Counted from the stretch's first letter, positions 17,256 through 25,917 are shown. The stretch is DNA of 37,955 nt from Candidatus Berkelbacteria bacterium (GCA_026397235.1 JAPLVG010000020.1:26367-64321), one strand, 5' to 3'. Numbers and translations are program-made. The notes: generated by a model from the sequence alone, not told the origin.

Positions 17256-20048
17256 TTATAGCGAAGTTTTGAATGAGTAATCGTCTGAGTTAATGATGTC
17301 GCCGGTTGAGTTTACAGAAACAACACGGAAATGGTAGGTTGTATTTGGCGTCAGACCCGAAAGTCCAACTGAATGGTTAGTAGCAAGCGAACTGTTTTTT
17401 GAACTTGAGGAAATATAGTCGTTGTGATTTCCGTGGGAAATTGTGTCGTAAAAAACTTGTGAAGTTCCGCTAGCAGAAGTCGTCCAGAAGATTTGTGCAG
17501 TGATGTTGTCGTGACTACTACTGACACCGGAGATTGTAAAGCTGCTATCAAGCGAAAAAAACGAAACTTCTTTGATATCGGTTGTGCCATTGTTGCCAGT
17601 GGCAATAACTTTAAGAACATGACGACCGGCAGTTAGAGCATTAAAATTATATGACATTGAATATGGCGAGCTGCTATCAGAACCAATTGAAGCACCATCG
17701 ATAAAGAATTCAACCTTTTGCGTGTCACCAGATGTTGATGCGTTTAATGTGGCGTTACCGCTTAGAGTTTGGTCGGCTGTTGGTGAATTAATTAAAACCG
17801 AAATACCAGGGCCAATATCGCAAGTGCCAGCTGGTTGCGGGTTAAATAGTCCTGCGGCAACTGCCCAGTCGTGTACCGGTCCCTCCCAGTTCGGGTTGTT
17901 TGGCATCTCAGAGTGGATATTGGAAAAAACTATTGAATTTATCAAATTATCCGGCGTGCCATCCGGAGCTTTTAACCCGTTGGATTTACAGACTCTAATT
18001 GCAACATTAACATCATCTTTGTCGGTCGGTACCTGCCAGGAGGCAAAAATATCTGTTGTTGTCTCTTTGGAGAACTCTGTTGGTAATTTATTTGACCACT
18101 TTTCAACTGTTAGAGTTTGAATTTCTTTTGGAGCAACAAACTGTTCGACTGGTTTGCCGGACATTTCTGCCGCCATAAATTGATGAAAAATCGGTGCGGC
18201 AACGACAACGCCGTCTGCGCCGGAAGACATTTGATGGTTATTATTATTGCCGACCCAAACGCCAATAGCCAGTGACGGAGTATAGCCGACTGTCCAGGCG
18301 TCACGGAAGTCAGAAGTCGTACCGGTTTTAGCTGCGACCGGTCGATCGGTAAATTTAAGCGGAGTATTGGTGCCAAAAACCATAGCTCGGGCACTATTGT
18401 CGCTCATGATATTTTGCATTTCGTAAGCGATTTGCGGATCAAGGGCTTGTTTGCCCTTATCTTCTTCTGGTTTATATTCGTAAAGAGTTTTACCGCCATT
18501 ATCAACGACTTTTAGCATTGGATGGATATCGTGGTGAACGCCATTGTTAGCGAAAGTTGCAAAACCATTAGTATGCTCCAGTGGTGAAATTTCGCCAACA
18601 CCTAACCCAAGAGAGAGTCCATAGCGATCCTTTTGTGTCAGTGATGTAATTCCCATGTCGGAGGCTGTTGTTAAAACATTATCAATTCCATCAATTGCCG
18701 TGGTTTTGACTGCCGGAATATTCAGGGAATTATCAAGTGCAAAACGAGCGGTTAATGGTCCATGAGTTTTGCCGTCATAATTGCGGGGAATATAACCGCC
18801 ACCAAAGTCGGTGGTAAAATCAAATAATATTTTACTCGGTGAAAAATCCTTTCTTTTGAATGCGGTGGCGTAAACATATGGTTTAAAAGATGATCCCGGC
18901 TGGCGAAGCGACGTTGTAACATTAACATTGCCATCAATTCCGATATCAAAAAAATCTTTACTTCCAACCATGGCCAAAACTTCACCGGTTTTTGGATCAA
19001 TAGCTACCAGAGCACCATTGGAACCACCATATTTGGAGACTTTTGCCATACCATCATCAACAGCTTTTTCTGCCAACTGCTGTTGGGTGTAATCAAGTGA
19101 GGTATAAATTGATAAGCCCTCTTTTTCAACCCGTTGCTCACCAAACTCTGTTGCAGCTTGCTCTAAAACATACATTGAAAAGTGTGGCGCCAGCATTGAC
19201 ATTTTTCTTGGTTTTATAACTGTCCCGACTGTTGTCGTATCTTCTTTTTTGGCAGCATCGGCTTGGTCTTTGGTGATATATTTCATTTTGACCATTTGAT
19301 CCAATACATAGTTTCGACGATAAACTAATTTGTCTGTGTGGGTGCCATATGGAGAATAGTAAGTCGGGGCCTGTGGAATCGCAGCTAGTGTCGCTGCTTG
19401 AGCCAAATCTAAATCTTTTGCCGGTTTTCCATAATACATAACCGATGCTGCTTCAATGCCAGCGCTTTGTCCGCCATAGGGAATTTCATTCAAATACATG
19501 GTCATAATTTGATCCTTTGAATACATAAACTCTAACTCGATTGAAAGAATTACTTCTTTAATTTTTCTGGAAATTGTTTGATTCGAATAAAGCAGGGCAT
19601 TTTTAACATACTGCTGGGTAATTGTTGATCCGCCTTGTGTTCCGGAGCCAATATGAAAAATGTCGCGAAAAGCTGCGCGGGCAATTCCTTTAAAATTGAG
19701 TCCGTGATTTTGGTAAAATGATTGATCCTCAACAGAAACAGTTGCATCTTTAATATTTTGTGGAATTTGATCTGAGGTAACCAGAGTCCGTTTCAAGTCT
19801 CCGGTTTCGTAGAGCAAAACCCCGTTTCGGTCAAAAATTTTTGTAGATTGACTCGGTTGCATTTTGGCAATTTTGTCAGGTGTTGGCAGATCCTTTGAAT
19901 ACCAAGCAAAAACTATCGAAACCGACAACAAAACAGCTAACAGTGAATAGCCAATTATAATTAATAACCGCTTTTTGTTTATCGGTTTACGTTTTTTTGA
20001 GTTCGATCGTAACTTGAGCGGATTTAGCAGTCCAAAATTAAATGCCAT
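17256..20048 (-). CDS. Class A penicillin-binding protein with Ig-like and Fn3-like tail
   Basis: A 930-residue bifunctional PBP1A-type enzyme. A membrane anchor (27-49) precedes the GT51 glycosyltransferase domain with EDQSF (catalytic Glu107) and GGSTITQQ (139-146). The transpeptidase domain has SSFK (Ser386, Lys389), SLN (441-443) and KTGT (574-577). After about residue 750 come a Big/Ig-like domain (INSPTADQTLSGNATLNAS) and a fibronectin-III-like domain (SGLTPNTTYHFRVVSVNS) to the end. Such C-terminal domains bind wall or surface polymers in other bacteria. A GAAGGA ribosome site precedes the ATG, and this exact leader is duplicated 114 nt upstream around a REP-like insertion. Confidence 0.94.
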   Translation of the reverse strand: MAFNFGLLNPLKLRSNSKKRKPINKKRLLIIIGYSLLAVLLSVSIVFAWYSKDLPTPDKIAKMQPSQSTKIFDRNGVLLYETGDLKRTLVTSDQIPQNIKDATVSVEDQSFYQNHGLNFKGIARAAFRDIFHIGSGTQGGSTITQQYVKNALLYSNQTISRKIKEVILSIELEFMYSKDQIMTMYLNEIPYGGQSAGIEAASVMYYGKPAKDLDLAQAATLAAIPQAPTYYSPYGTHTDKLVYRRNYVLDQMVKMKYITKDQADAAKKEDTTTVGTVIKPRKMSMLAPHFSMYVLEQAATEFGEQRVEKEGLSIYTSLDYTQQQLAEKAVDDGMAKVSKYGGSNGALVAIDPKTGEVLAMVGSKDFFDIGIDGNVNVTTSLRQPGSSFKPYVYATAFKRKDFSPSKILFDFTTDFGGGYIPRNYDGKTHGPLTARFALDNSLNIPAVKTTAIDGIDNVLTTASDMGITSLTQKDRYGLSLGLGVGEISPLEHTNGFATFANNGVHHDIHPMLKVVDNGGKTLYEYKPEEDKGKQALDPQIAYEMQNIMSDNSARAMVFGTNTPLKFTDRPVAAKTGTTSDFRDAWTVGYTPSLAIGVWVGNNNNHQMSSGADGVVVAAPIFHQFMAAEMSGKPVEQFVAPKEIQTLTVEKWSNKLPTEFSKETTTDIFASWQVPTDKDDVNVAIRVCKSNGLKAPDGTPDNLINSIVFSNIHSEMPNNPNWEGPVHDWAVAAGLFNPQPAGTCDIGPGISVLINSPTADQTLSGNATLNASTSGDTQKVEFFIDGASIGSDSSSPYSMSYNFNALTAGRHVLKVIATGNNGTTDIKEVSFFSLDSSFTISGVSSSHDNITAQIFWTTSASGTSQVFYDTISHGNHNDYISSSSKNSSLATNHSVGLSGLTPNTTYHFRVVSVNSTGDIINSDDYSFKTSL

Positions 20049-20065
20049 ATTTTCCTTCTATTTAC
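20047..20065. repeat. 19-bp direct repeat, left copy
   Basis: ATATTTTCCTTCTATTTAC, identical to 20161-20179. This copy is the ribosome site and leader of the PBP gene on the minus strand. The pair looks like a target-site duplication around 20066-20160. Confidence 0.9.
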
Positions 20066-20160
20066 CCAACTGTCTTGTCATCGCGAGGAACGAAGCAATC
20101 TTTTCAATCCAGATTGCCACGAGCCGAAGAATCTTGGCTCTCGCAATGACGAGCGAGCAA
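20066..20160. mobile_element. REP/MITE-like palindromic insertion
   Basis: A 95-nt non-coding element with inner ends GTCATCGCGAG and CTCGCAATGAC and a second internal hairpin (GAGCC-GAAG...-GGCTC). It is of the widespread GTCATTGCGAG repeat type. It is flanked by an exact 19-bp direct repeat. A shorter relative is at 30582-30620. Confidence 0.8.
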
Positions 20161-20179
20161 ATATTTTCCTTCTATTTAC
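20161..20179. repeat. 19-bp direct repeat, right copy
   Basis: Exact copy of 20047-20065, now separated from the PBP start codon by the REP-like element. The remaining 20180-20275 is argS leader. Confidence 0.9.
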
Positions 20180-20275
20180 ATTATAATGCTTTGTCGGTAC
20201 TATGTAAAATAGTTAATCGTAATTTAGTAAAACTCTAGTAGTCTATGATAAACTCTAGCCAACTGTCAAGCACAA

Positions 20276-21952
20276 ATGGAAGAATTGAAACAAAAAATTG
20301 AGACTGCCATTAAAGTAGCCGGATATGAGGTTCCGACGAGTTTTGATTTCACAATTCCACCAAGTGATAAGATGGGGGATTATTCGACTTCTGTTGCACT
20401 GGCAATAGCTTCGAAAAATAAGGTAAATCCCAAAGAAATTGCTGAGAAAATTGTTGCCGGTTTAAAATCATCAGACATCACAAGTGCAGAAATTGCTGGG
20501 CTAGGATTTATTAATATTAAATTATCGGATGATTTTTTTCACAAATATCTTAAATCAGTTTTACAGGCTGGAACTGACTTTGGTAAAAGCCAAGTTGGTA
20601 AAGATCAGAAAGTTTTAGTTGAATTCATCTCGGCCAACCCGACTGGCCCACTTCACATAGGCAATGCTCGTGGCGGTCCAATCGGTGAGGTATTAGCAAA
20701 TGTTCTGTCCTGGCAAGGCTATCATGTCGAGAAAGAATTTTATGTTAATGACACCGGCAATCAAATTAAAAAGTTTGCTGACACACTGGCATACTATTAT
20801 ACCGTCAAATCCGATCCTAAATTTAATTTTCCTGAAGGCGGATATCCGGGCGAATTTTTGCGACAAGTGTCAGAAGAAATTCAAATTGAACATAAAACTG
20901 AAATCTCTGAGCTGAAAGATAGTGAGCTGTCGGACTTTTTTGCTAAAGTTGGGTTGGAAAAAACTATCCGACGAATCAAAGAGGACATTGCAGCGCTGGG
21001 AATTTCTTTCGACCGTTTTGTTTATGAAAGCGATTTTCTTAACTCTGGTAAAAGCATAAAGATCGTTGAAAAGCTAAAAGCCGATGGTCATACTAATTCC
21101 CGTGAAGGCGCGTTGTGGTTTACATCAAATGACTTGGATCCGAATGATCGGGAAACCGTTTTGCTCCGATCTGATGCTGACAAAACTCCGACGTATTTTG
21201 CAACGGACATTGCTTACCACAAGGATAAATTTGAGCGTGGTAATGACCGCCTCATCGACGTTTGGGGCGCTAACCACCACGGCCATATTGCCAGGTTAAA
21301 AAGCGCAATGAAAGCTATTGGTTGTGACGAAAGTAAATTATCGATTATTCTTTACCAAAATGTTCGGCTTAAAAAAGATGGCGAAACTAAGCAAATGGGG
21401 AAGCGACTGGGAAATTTCATTAATTTTGCCGACTTAATTACCAAGCTAAAAGTTCCAGCCGATGTTTTTAAATACATGATAATTTCCCAGGCAACGTCGT
21501 CAATTATTGATTTTGATCTAGATGTAGCGCTGGAGCAATCAGAAAAAAATCCGGTTTATTATCTACAATATGCTTACGCTCGAATCTGCAGTATTCTGCG
21601 TAATGCCGATGCCGAGCTTTTAGTCGAGGCAGAAAAAATTGCCAATGGGCAGGGGACGATCAAACCGCAAGACTTGGAAAAACTGACAGATAAAAAAGAG
21701 ATTGTGCTGATAAAAACTCTGGCTGGATTATCCGACGTGCTGGAAAAAGTCAGTGGCGAATTTCAAATTCAGGCGCTCCCCCATTTTGCCACCGAAATTG
21801 CCAGAGCATATCATAACTTCTATTCATCCTGTCAGGTATTATCCGAAGACAAAGAGCTTACTCGCTCTCGCCTACTTTTAGTTTTGGCAACTAGAAATGT
21901 ACTTAAAATCTCTTTAATGTTAATGGGGATCTCGGCCCCAGAGAAGATGTAG
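20276..21952 (+). CDS. argS: Arginyl-tRNA synthetase
   Basis: A 558-residue class I synthetase that charges tRNA-Arg. It has the N-terminal additional domain (1-100), the SANPTGPLHIGNARGG signature with HIGN at 127-130, a degenerate KMSK-like loop KQMGKRLGN near residue 375 and the all-helical DALR anticodon-binding domain at the end (YLQYAYARICSILRNA onward). Length is normal. It is divergent from the PBP gene across the REP-like region. No Shine-Dalgarno is seen; TATGAT at about 20244 could be its -10 box. Confidence 0.96.
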   Translation: MEELKQKIETAIKVAGYEVPTSFDFTIPPSDKMGDYSTSVALAIASKNKVNPKEIAEKIVAGLKSSDITSAEIAGLGFINIKLSDDFFHKYLKSVLQAGTDFGKSQVGKDQKVLVEFISANPTGPLHIGNARGGPIGEVLANVLSWQGYHVEKEFYVNDTGNQIKKFADTLAYYYTVKSDPKFNFPEGGYPGEFLRQVSEEIQIEHKTEISELKDSELSDFFAKVGLEKTIRRIKEDIAALGISFDRFVYESDFLNSGKSIKIVEKLKADGHTNSREGALWFTSNDLDPNDRETVLLRSDADKTPTYFATDIAYHKDKFERGNDRLIDVWGANHHGHIARLKSAMKAIGCDESKLSIILYQNVRLKKDGETKQMGKRLGNFINFADLITKLKVPADVFKYMIISQATSSIIDFDLDVALEQSEKNPVYYLQYAYARICSILRNADAELLVEAEKIANGQGTIKPQDLEKLTDKKEIVLIKTLAGLSDVLEKVSGEFQIQALPHFATEIARAYHNFYSSCQVLSEDKELTRSRLLLVLATRNVLKISLMLMGISAPEKM

Positions 21953-21961
21953 AACTTTGAA

Positions 21962-22009
21962 TAAAAAAACTGATCGCCGTACTCGTGACAACCAGTTAGT
22001 TGGATCAGC
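21962..22009 (-). terminator. Possible terminator of the 22005 gene
   Basis: On the minus strand CTGATC and GATCAG pair across a loop of about 27 nt and are followed by a T-run. The long loop makes this only a fair candidate. Confidence 0.4.
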
Positions 22010-22331
22010 TTGTGTATTCGCTGATCAGGACGTGTGAAAACGCGTGTTTTCCATCAAAACATCGTTGTTTCCCGTCGATGGTGACGACGAAGCTGAAGTT
22101 TCCGGGCGCTGTCCAGAAATTCTCCAGCATTGGAACAGCTGCTTCAAAAATCTGTTTAGCGACTTCGGGGTTGTCGGTTAGTAAATGTGGGATGTACAGA
22201 CTGACTCGATTGTACGTGGCGCAAAAGCACGGCTTGTCACCGTCAACATTTCCGAAACCAGCAGGGGTAACTCCGTCATCTCTGATCTCAGGGTACTGAG
22301 GTATGGTTCCGTCAAGTTCCAGTGTGGGCAT
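22005..22331 (-). CDS. Orphan small protein, composition unlike neighbours
   Basis: A 108-residue protein starting MPTLELDGTIPQYPEI, with two Cys in CFCATYNR and no membrane segment. I do not recognise a family. GGAGG 6 nt before the ATG gives a convincing start. GC is near 50%, clearly above its neighbours, and third positions are G/C rich. It shares this with the orphans at 25507-25917 and 30058-30477, which suggests recent acquisition or a different expression class. An overlapping plus-strand frame exists but has no ribosome site. Confidence 0.6.
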   Translation of the reverse strand: MPTLELDGTIPQYPEIRDDGVTPAGFGNVDGDKPCFCATYNRVSLYIPHLLTDNPEVAKQIFEAAVPMLENFWTAPGNFSFVVTIDGKQRCFDGKHAFSHVLISEYTS

Positions 22332-22394
22332 TTACTGCCTCCATATTCTCCAGTGATAACCGCATTTTATCGATAATATTTTGTTTTGTCAATC

Positions 22395-22417
22395 AATCAA
22401 AAAAATCGGAGTAATCC
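22395..22417 (-). terminator. Rho-independent terminator
   Basis: On the minus strand ATCGGA-TTAC-TCCGAT is followed by seven T residues. It lies just past the fragment 22447-22495, so it was probably the original terminator of the PP2C/propeller gene before the PaaX-like unit came between them. Confidence 0.8.
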
Positions 22418-22446
22418 GATAACTATAAAATTGCTATTTAAAGATT

Positions 22447-22495
22447 TAGGTGTCGAGTTCGAAGACTTTGGTGTCGGAAATCAGCCAGAGTTTTT
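22447..22495 (-). pseudogene. Duplicate 3' end of the PP2C/propeller gene
   Basis: These 49 nt match 23232-23280 with three differences. On the minus strand they encode the last residues LWLISDTKVFELDT and the stop of the 713-residue protein. One difference is synonymous, and upstream codons still read TSLQK where the intact gene has EKLKK. It is a gene remnant or one arm of an att-like direct repeat around PaaX-like gene 2. Confidence 0.85.
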
Positions 22496-22536
22496 GCAGT
22501 GATGTTTATTTGTTTTGCGTTGTTCACTGAGTGTTT

Positions 22537-22570
22537 ATTCAGATTTATACCGAACGGGACAAATCTGAAT
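22537..22570. repeat. 34-bp imperfect palindrome, 3' of PaaX-like gene 2
   Basis: ATTCAGATTT and AAATCTGAAT arms around a CCGAACGG core. A close copy is at 23148-23181 on the other side of the gene. It lies 44 nt after the gene's stop. Confidence 0.85.
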
Positions 22571-22613
22571 GAGAATGAATCAAACAATATAAATCAAATC
22601 GCGAAACGATAGT

Positions 22614-23138
22614 TCAATTAGACAACAATTTATTGATATGCGGTTCGGCGTTTGATTTTGAACAAACAAAATAGGCGATGTAATCACGTAGTTTTAATTC
22701 ATCAATTATCAAATCGATTTCATCGGCCTTTATCAACTTGCAAATCCACAAACTCTTTTGCATTTTTTTGAAACCAATTCTCCGAATTGAGCGACAAAAT
22801 TGTCGGCGTTTACTCGCCATTGTTTCCGGAATATCGTAAGAAATGATTCTGATTTTTCCATCTTCTCGATCGTCGCGAGACGTTTCTAGATCTTTAATTT
22901 TACCCTTAGTTGTAAGTTTGATGTCGTATGAGCCGTCAGTTTTTTTGTTCAACTCAATATAGCCGCTGCGTTTTAGATTTTTTAAATGATCGATTAATTT
23001 ATCAGCCAGAAATTCATTGCCATTCAAATTATTATCGAGCGACTTGGAATTTAAAAAAGAGCCAAGTAGTGCTTTTGGCACCCGTGCGATTATATTGATG
23101 AGTGTCCAGGTAATTTCCCCAAACTCTATATTTCTCAT
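22614..23138 (-). CDS. PaaX-like regulator with Cas2-type domain, copy 2
   Basis: A 174-residue homologue of the protein at 16175-16720. The N-terminal helix-turn-helix part (about 5-80) is divergent; the C-terminal Cas2-like domain is well conserved: KIRIISYDIPETMASKRRQF with Asp102, then SIRRIGFKKMQKSLWICKL and IKADEIDLIIDELKLRDYI. A GGAGG ribosome site 5 nt before the ATG fixes the start. Related but different palindromes from those of copy 1 flank it (22537-22570, 23148-23181), and the whole unit is bounded by a 49-bp repeat of the neighbouring gene's end. It may be a self-regulating repressor, a mobile-unit protein, or both. Confidence 0.8.
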   Translation of the reverse strand: MRNIEFGEITWTLINIIARVPKALLGSFLNSKSLDNNLNGNEFLADKLIDHLKNLKRSGYIELNKKTDGSYDIKLTTKGKIKDLETSRDDREDGKIRIISYDIPETMASKRRQFCRSIRRIGFKKMQKSLWICKLIKADEIDLIIDELKLRDYIAYFVCSKSNAEPHINKLLSN

Positions 23139-23147
23139 TTCACCTCC

Positions 23148-23181
23148 ATTCAGATTTGTACCGAACGGACTATATCTGAAT
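23148..23181. promoter_or_regulatory. 34-bp palindrome, likely operator of PaaX-like gene 2
   Basis: Arms ATTCAGAT / ATCTGAAT around CCGAACGG, lying between a probable -10 (TATGAT on the minus strand, about 23189-23194, with TTATCA 18 nt further upstream) and the ribosome site. A protein bound here would block transcription near +1. Confidence 0.65.
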
Positions 23182-23231
23182 AAATGTTATCATAATATTT
23201 AGAATAAGAAATTGATAATTTAGTAGAAGTT

Positions 23232-25373
23232 CTAGGTGTCGAGTTCGAAGACTTTGGTGTCGGAGATGAGCCAAAGTTTTTTTAGTTTTTCGTTAACGGC
23301 GAAACCTGTTAGCGGCAAAGAACTATCGAGAACATATTGTTTTTGATAAACACCAGTTTTAGTAAATTGCAAAACACGGTTGGCTGATTTGTCTAGAACA
23401 TACAAAGAATTCGAACTTTGGTCGGTGAAGAAATTGACCGGGGCCGTGATTTTTGTATCAGGTGTTGGAATTCCGGAAAGCGTAAAATTTGTATCCTCAA
23501 CCGATTTAGCAATTTTTACCAACACGCCATCGGATTTCAAATCCCAGACATTGCCGTCAACGGCTATTTTGACGCTGCCCTTAAGCGGGATCGGTTGTTT
23601 AGTAATATATGACACACCTTTTGAATAGCTACCAGAAGAGAGAGTGTGTTTCCAGATTTGGCCAGCGTCTCCATCCAGCAAATAAATGTTAGACGAATAA
23701 ACTGCTATTGCGGCTGATTTTTCCCAAGTTGCATCGGTTACCAGTTTGATCTCTGCAATTGATTTCGAACTAATGTCTAATTTAGCCACAGTTGGCTTAT
23801 CAGTCAGGAGAAGTATGGAATTATCACTGTCATTGTAAATGGCATCGACAACCTTTCCAAAATTGTTGTCAATTTGACCAAAACTTTCGGCAGTTTTTGC
23901 CCGGGTATCGTACTCGGCAATTTTGCCATCGGCTGATATTGAGAAAAGATTAGCGCCAACGGCATAAGTTCTAATTCCGTTGTCCGAAAAGGAAAAAGTT
24001 GGGCTAGTGGCGGCGGAAATCCGGGTAGCAACATTCAAAGTATCCAACTTGGCCTGGATTTGTGCCAGTAAATTTTTAGCTTCATCAGCAATTGCCGGCG
24101 TTGATGTTGCTTTAGAAGCCGCATCACGTGCAGCAATCAATTCATCTTTAGCACCAGTTTTCTTTAATCCCAAATCATCCAGCGCTTTGGAATATAAACT
24201 TCTGGCGGAATCTAAATTGGCGATATTTTGATTGGAGGTGTTAATGTTTTGGTTCTTTTTGCTATTCATTTGGATTTTAATGAATCCGATGGCCAAAAGA
24301 ACAACTAAAATTGTAATATAAAGATATTTGCGATTTTCCGGTTTTGCAAGTGCTTTTGACCATAAAATCAAGTTGGCAAAAAAATAATTGGTTCCAGACA
24401 GAAAACCTGATTTCTTATTTGATTTACGGTTGAAATAATTGACACGGGGAACGCTGCCAAGCCGTTCTGTGATTGGCTGCAAAGTTTTTCCGGAGGAATC
24501 TTTAATTCGGCTACCAATATTTTTAGTGCCAGAAGAAACCTTTGGTTGGATTTGTTTTGACCAAAATTCACCAAATTTCTTGGCGCCACGACCAGTAGCT
24601 TTTGCCCCGCGACCCAAGCCTTTAAAAAACATCTTAGTATAATGCATTGGCGCCGAATCGGGAATATCATCCAAGAAAATAATGTCAGGTTTTTCGTCTT
24701 CTTCTAGTTGGTTTTCCTCATCGAGTAAATCGAAGACCATTAAATTAACGTCGCGAATTTTAGACCGGCGCAAATTTTTTGTAATCTCGGCAATCGCATC
24801 TTTATAAGACAGTGTGGCGAAAATTTGGCGCAATCGATCAAGCGATAGGTGTGCGTAGAACTCAGTGTTGGCAATTATCACTTTATCAAGCGCGGCAACG
24901 CTGCCGTCAATAATTGAAACAAAGGTTTTGAGTGGGTGAGCTTCTTCATTTTCGACTGGTTTCTCGGTAATATGAGAGATTTTGTTACCGCGGAAAAGAT
25001 AGCCAGAAATTTTACCGGTTTGAGAAAAAATTAACTCGCCACCAGAAATAAGCCCAACAATAGCGTTTAATTTTCCAATCCACTCATGTTCACCAGCCTG
25101 TGAAACATCGCCAAGCGCGGCATTGATTTTTTTTATTACAGTCTCAAAACTGTCGGCATTATCACTGCCATCATGCCAGTCGTCACCCAAAGTTCCAACA
25201 ATAGCTTTTTTTATTTTTTCGCCATCAACCCAAGGAGTATCTATCTCAATCAAATAAAAAAACCGATCCAAAGAATCCTTTGGCTCTATTGTTCCAACGA
25301 AGAGAAATCTTTCCTTGTGCTTTCCCTTGGTCGCTATTTGCCCAATTCTAGCTACAAGATTTTTGTCTGACAT
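23232..25373 (-). CDS. PP2C-like / beta-propeller membrane protein
   Basis: A 713-residue protein. Residues 1-215 resemble a PP2C-type phosphatase fold (FLFVGTIEPKDSLDRFFYLI, GLISGGELIFSQTGKISGYL, then VSIIDGSVAALDKVIIANTEF), but the full set of metal-binding Asp motifs is not evident, so activity is uncertain. A basic linker (about 245-345) precedes a membrane helix (350-368). A short helical stretch (385-445) leads to repeated beta units (450-713) like an NHL/YVTN propeller, ending VLQFTKTGVYQKQY and LWLISDTKVFELDT. Topology suggests a cytoplasmic phosphatase-like sensor linked to an outside propeller. I know similar proteins only from CPR genomes. TTGATT-18-TAGAAT upstream is its likely promoter. 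Confidence 0.75.
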   Translation of the reverse strand: MSDKNLVARIGQIATKGKHKERFLFVGTIEPKDSLDRFFYLIEIDTPWVDGEKIKKAIVGTLGDDWHDGSDNADSFETVIKKINAALGDVSQAGEHEWIGKLNAIVGLISGGELIFSQTGKISGYLFRGNKISHITEKPVENEEAHPLKTFVSIIDGSVAALDKVIIANTEFYAHLSLDRLRQIFATLSYKDAIAEITKNLRRSKIRDVNLMVFDLLDEENQLEEDEKPDIIFLDDIPDSAPMHYTKMFFKGLGRGAKATGRGAKKFGEFWSKQIQPKVSSGTKNIGSRIKDSSGKTLQPITERLGSVPRVNYFNRKSNKKSGFLSGTNYFFANLILWSKALAKPENRKYLYITILVVLLAIGFIKIQMNSKKNQNINTSNQNIANLDSARSLYSKALDDLGLKKTGAKDELIAARDAASKATSTPAIADEAKNLLAQIQAKLDTLNVATRISAATSPTFSFSDNGIRTYAVGANLFSISADGKIAEYDTRAKTAESFGQIDNNFGKVVDAIYNDSDNSILLLTDKPTVAKLDISSKSIAEIKLVTDATWEKSAAIAVYSSNIYLLDGDAGQIWKHTLSSGSYSKGVSYITKQPIPLKGSVKIAVDGNVWDLKSDGVLVKIAKSVEDTNFTLSGIPTPDTKITAPVNFFTDQSSNSLYVLDKSANRVLQFTKTGVYQKQYVLDSSLPLTGFAVNEKLKKLWLISDTKVFELDT

Positions 25374-25506
25374 ATTGATATGTATTTATTCTAGCAGATT
25401 TTTTAGAAGTCAATCAAGCCAAGGCCGAAGCTATCGACAAATTAGTAATTTATTGATAATATATGCGACGAGCGATTACATCAAGATTGAAGGGTTGTGA
25501 GAAAGC

Positions 25507-25917
25507 ATGAATCTCAGTGGTATCATTGTCAGGCTTGCCGAAGGCAATAGGCTGGTGCTGATGACACGAGACGGCAATTTGCGTGCCGCTGGGCTATGCC
25601 ACCGGCTCTGCGAACTGGACTTCGATCCCGCTTCCCGAGGCACTTGGGCTGAGGCCGGCTCGGTCTGGGATGCGCTGGCTCAGCTCAATCTCAGTCTCGT
25701 GTTCGGACCGTGGAATTACGAACAGATGTACGGCCCGAACGGCTACTTCCCGACGAGGCATGGAGCGGAGACGTATGGACCGCTGGACGAGTTGGTCCGC
25801 GCTGGTCGCAAGGTGGACATTCGGCAGAGCGCGTCTTACAAGATCGAACTGACCTGCGGCGCACTGGAGATCGTGGCCGACAGCCTCGATGAGGCGATCA
25901 TGGCGGTCAGAACATGA
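25507..25917 (+). CDS. GC-rich orphan protein
   Basis: A 136-residue soluble protein (MNLSGIIVRLAEGNRLVLMT...), with Trp/Tyr/Gly-rich centre (FGPWNYEQMYGPNGYFPTRH) and a C-terminal alpha/beta stretch. GC is close to 58-60% against about 38% around it, so codon use is quite unlike the neighbours. No family is recognised. GAGAAAGC is a weak ribosome site. A hairpin with a T-run follows. The strong composition jump points to acquired DNA; I cannot name the donor. A minus-strand frame in the same place gives a much less protein-like product. Confidence 0.65.
   Translation: MNLSGIIVRLAEGNRLVLMTRDGNLRAAGLCHRLCELDFDPASRGTWAEAGSVWDALAQLNLSLVFGPWNYEQMYGPNGYFPTRHGAETYGPLDELVRAGRKVDIRQSASYKIELTCGALEIVADSLDEAIMAVRT

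Noticed and set aside
22000-22299. Plus-strand frame opposite the orphan at 22005
   Set aside because: No ribosome site, and it is fully covered by the minus-strand gene that has GGAGG.
16175-23138. PaaX/Cas2-like proteins as CRISPR Cas2
   Set aside because: They have an extra winged-helix N-terminus, there is no Cas1 and no repeat-spacer array in the window. The match is to the Cas2-like fold of PaaX proteins.
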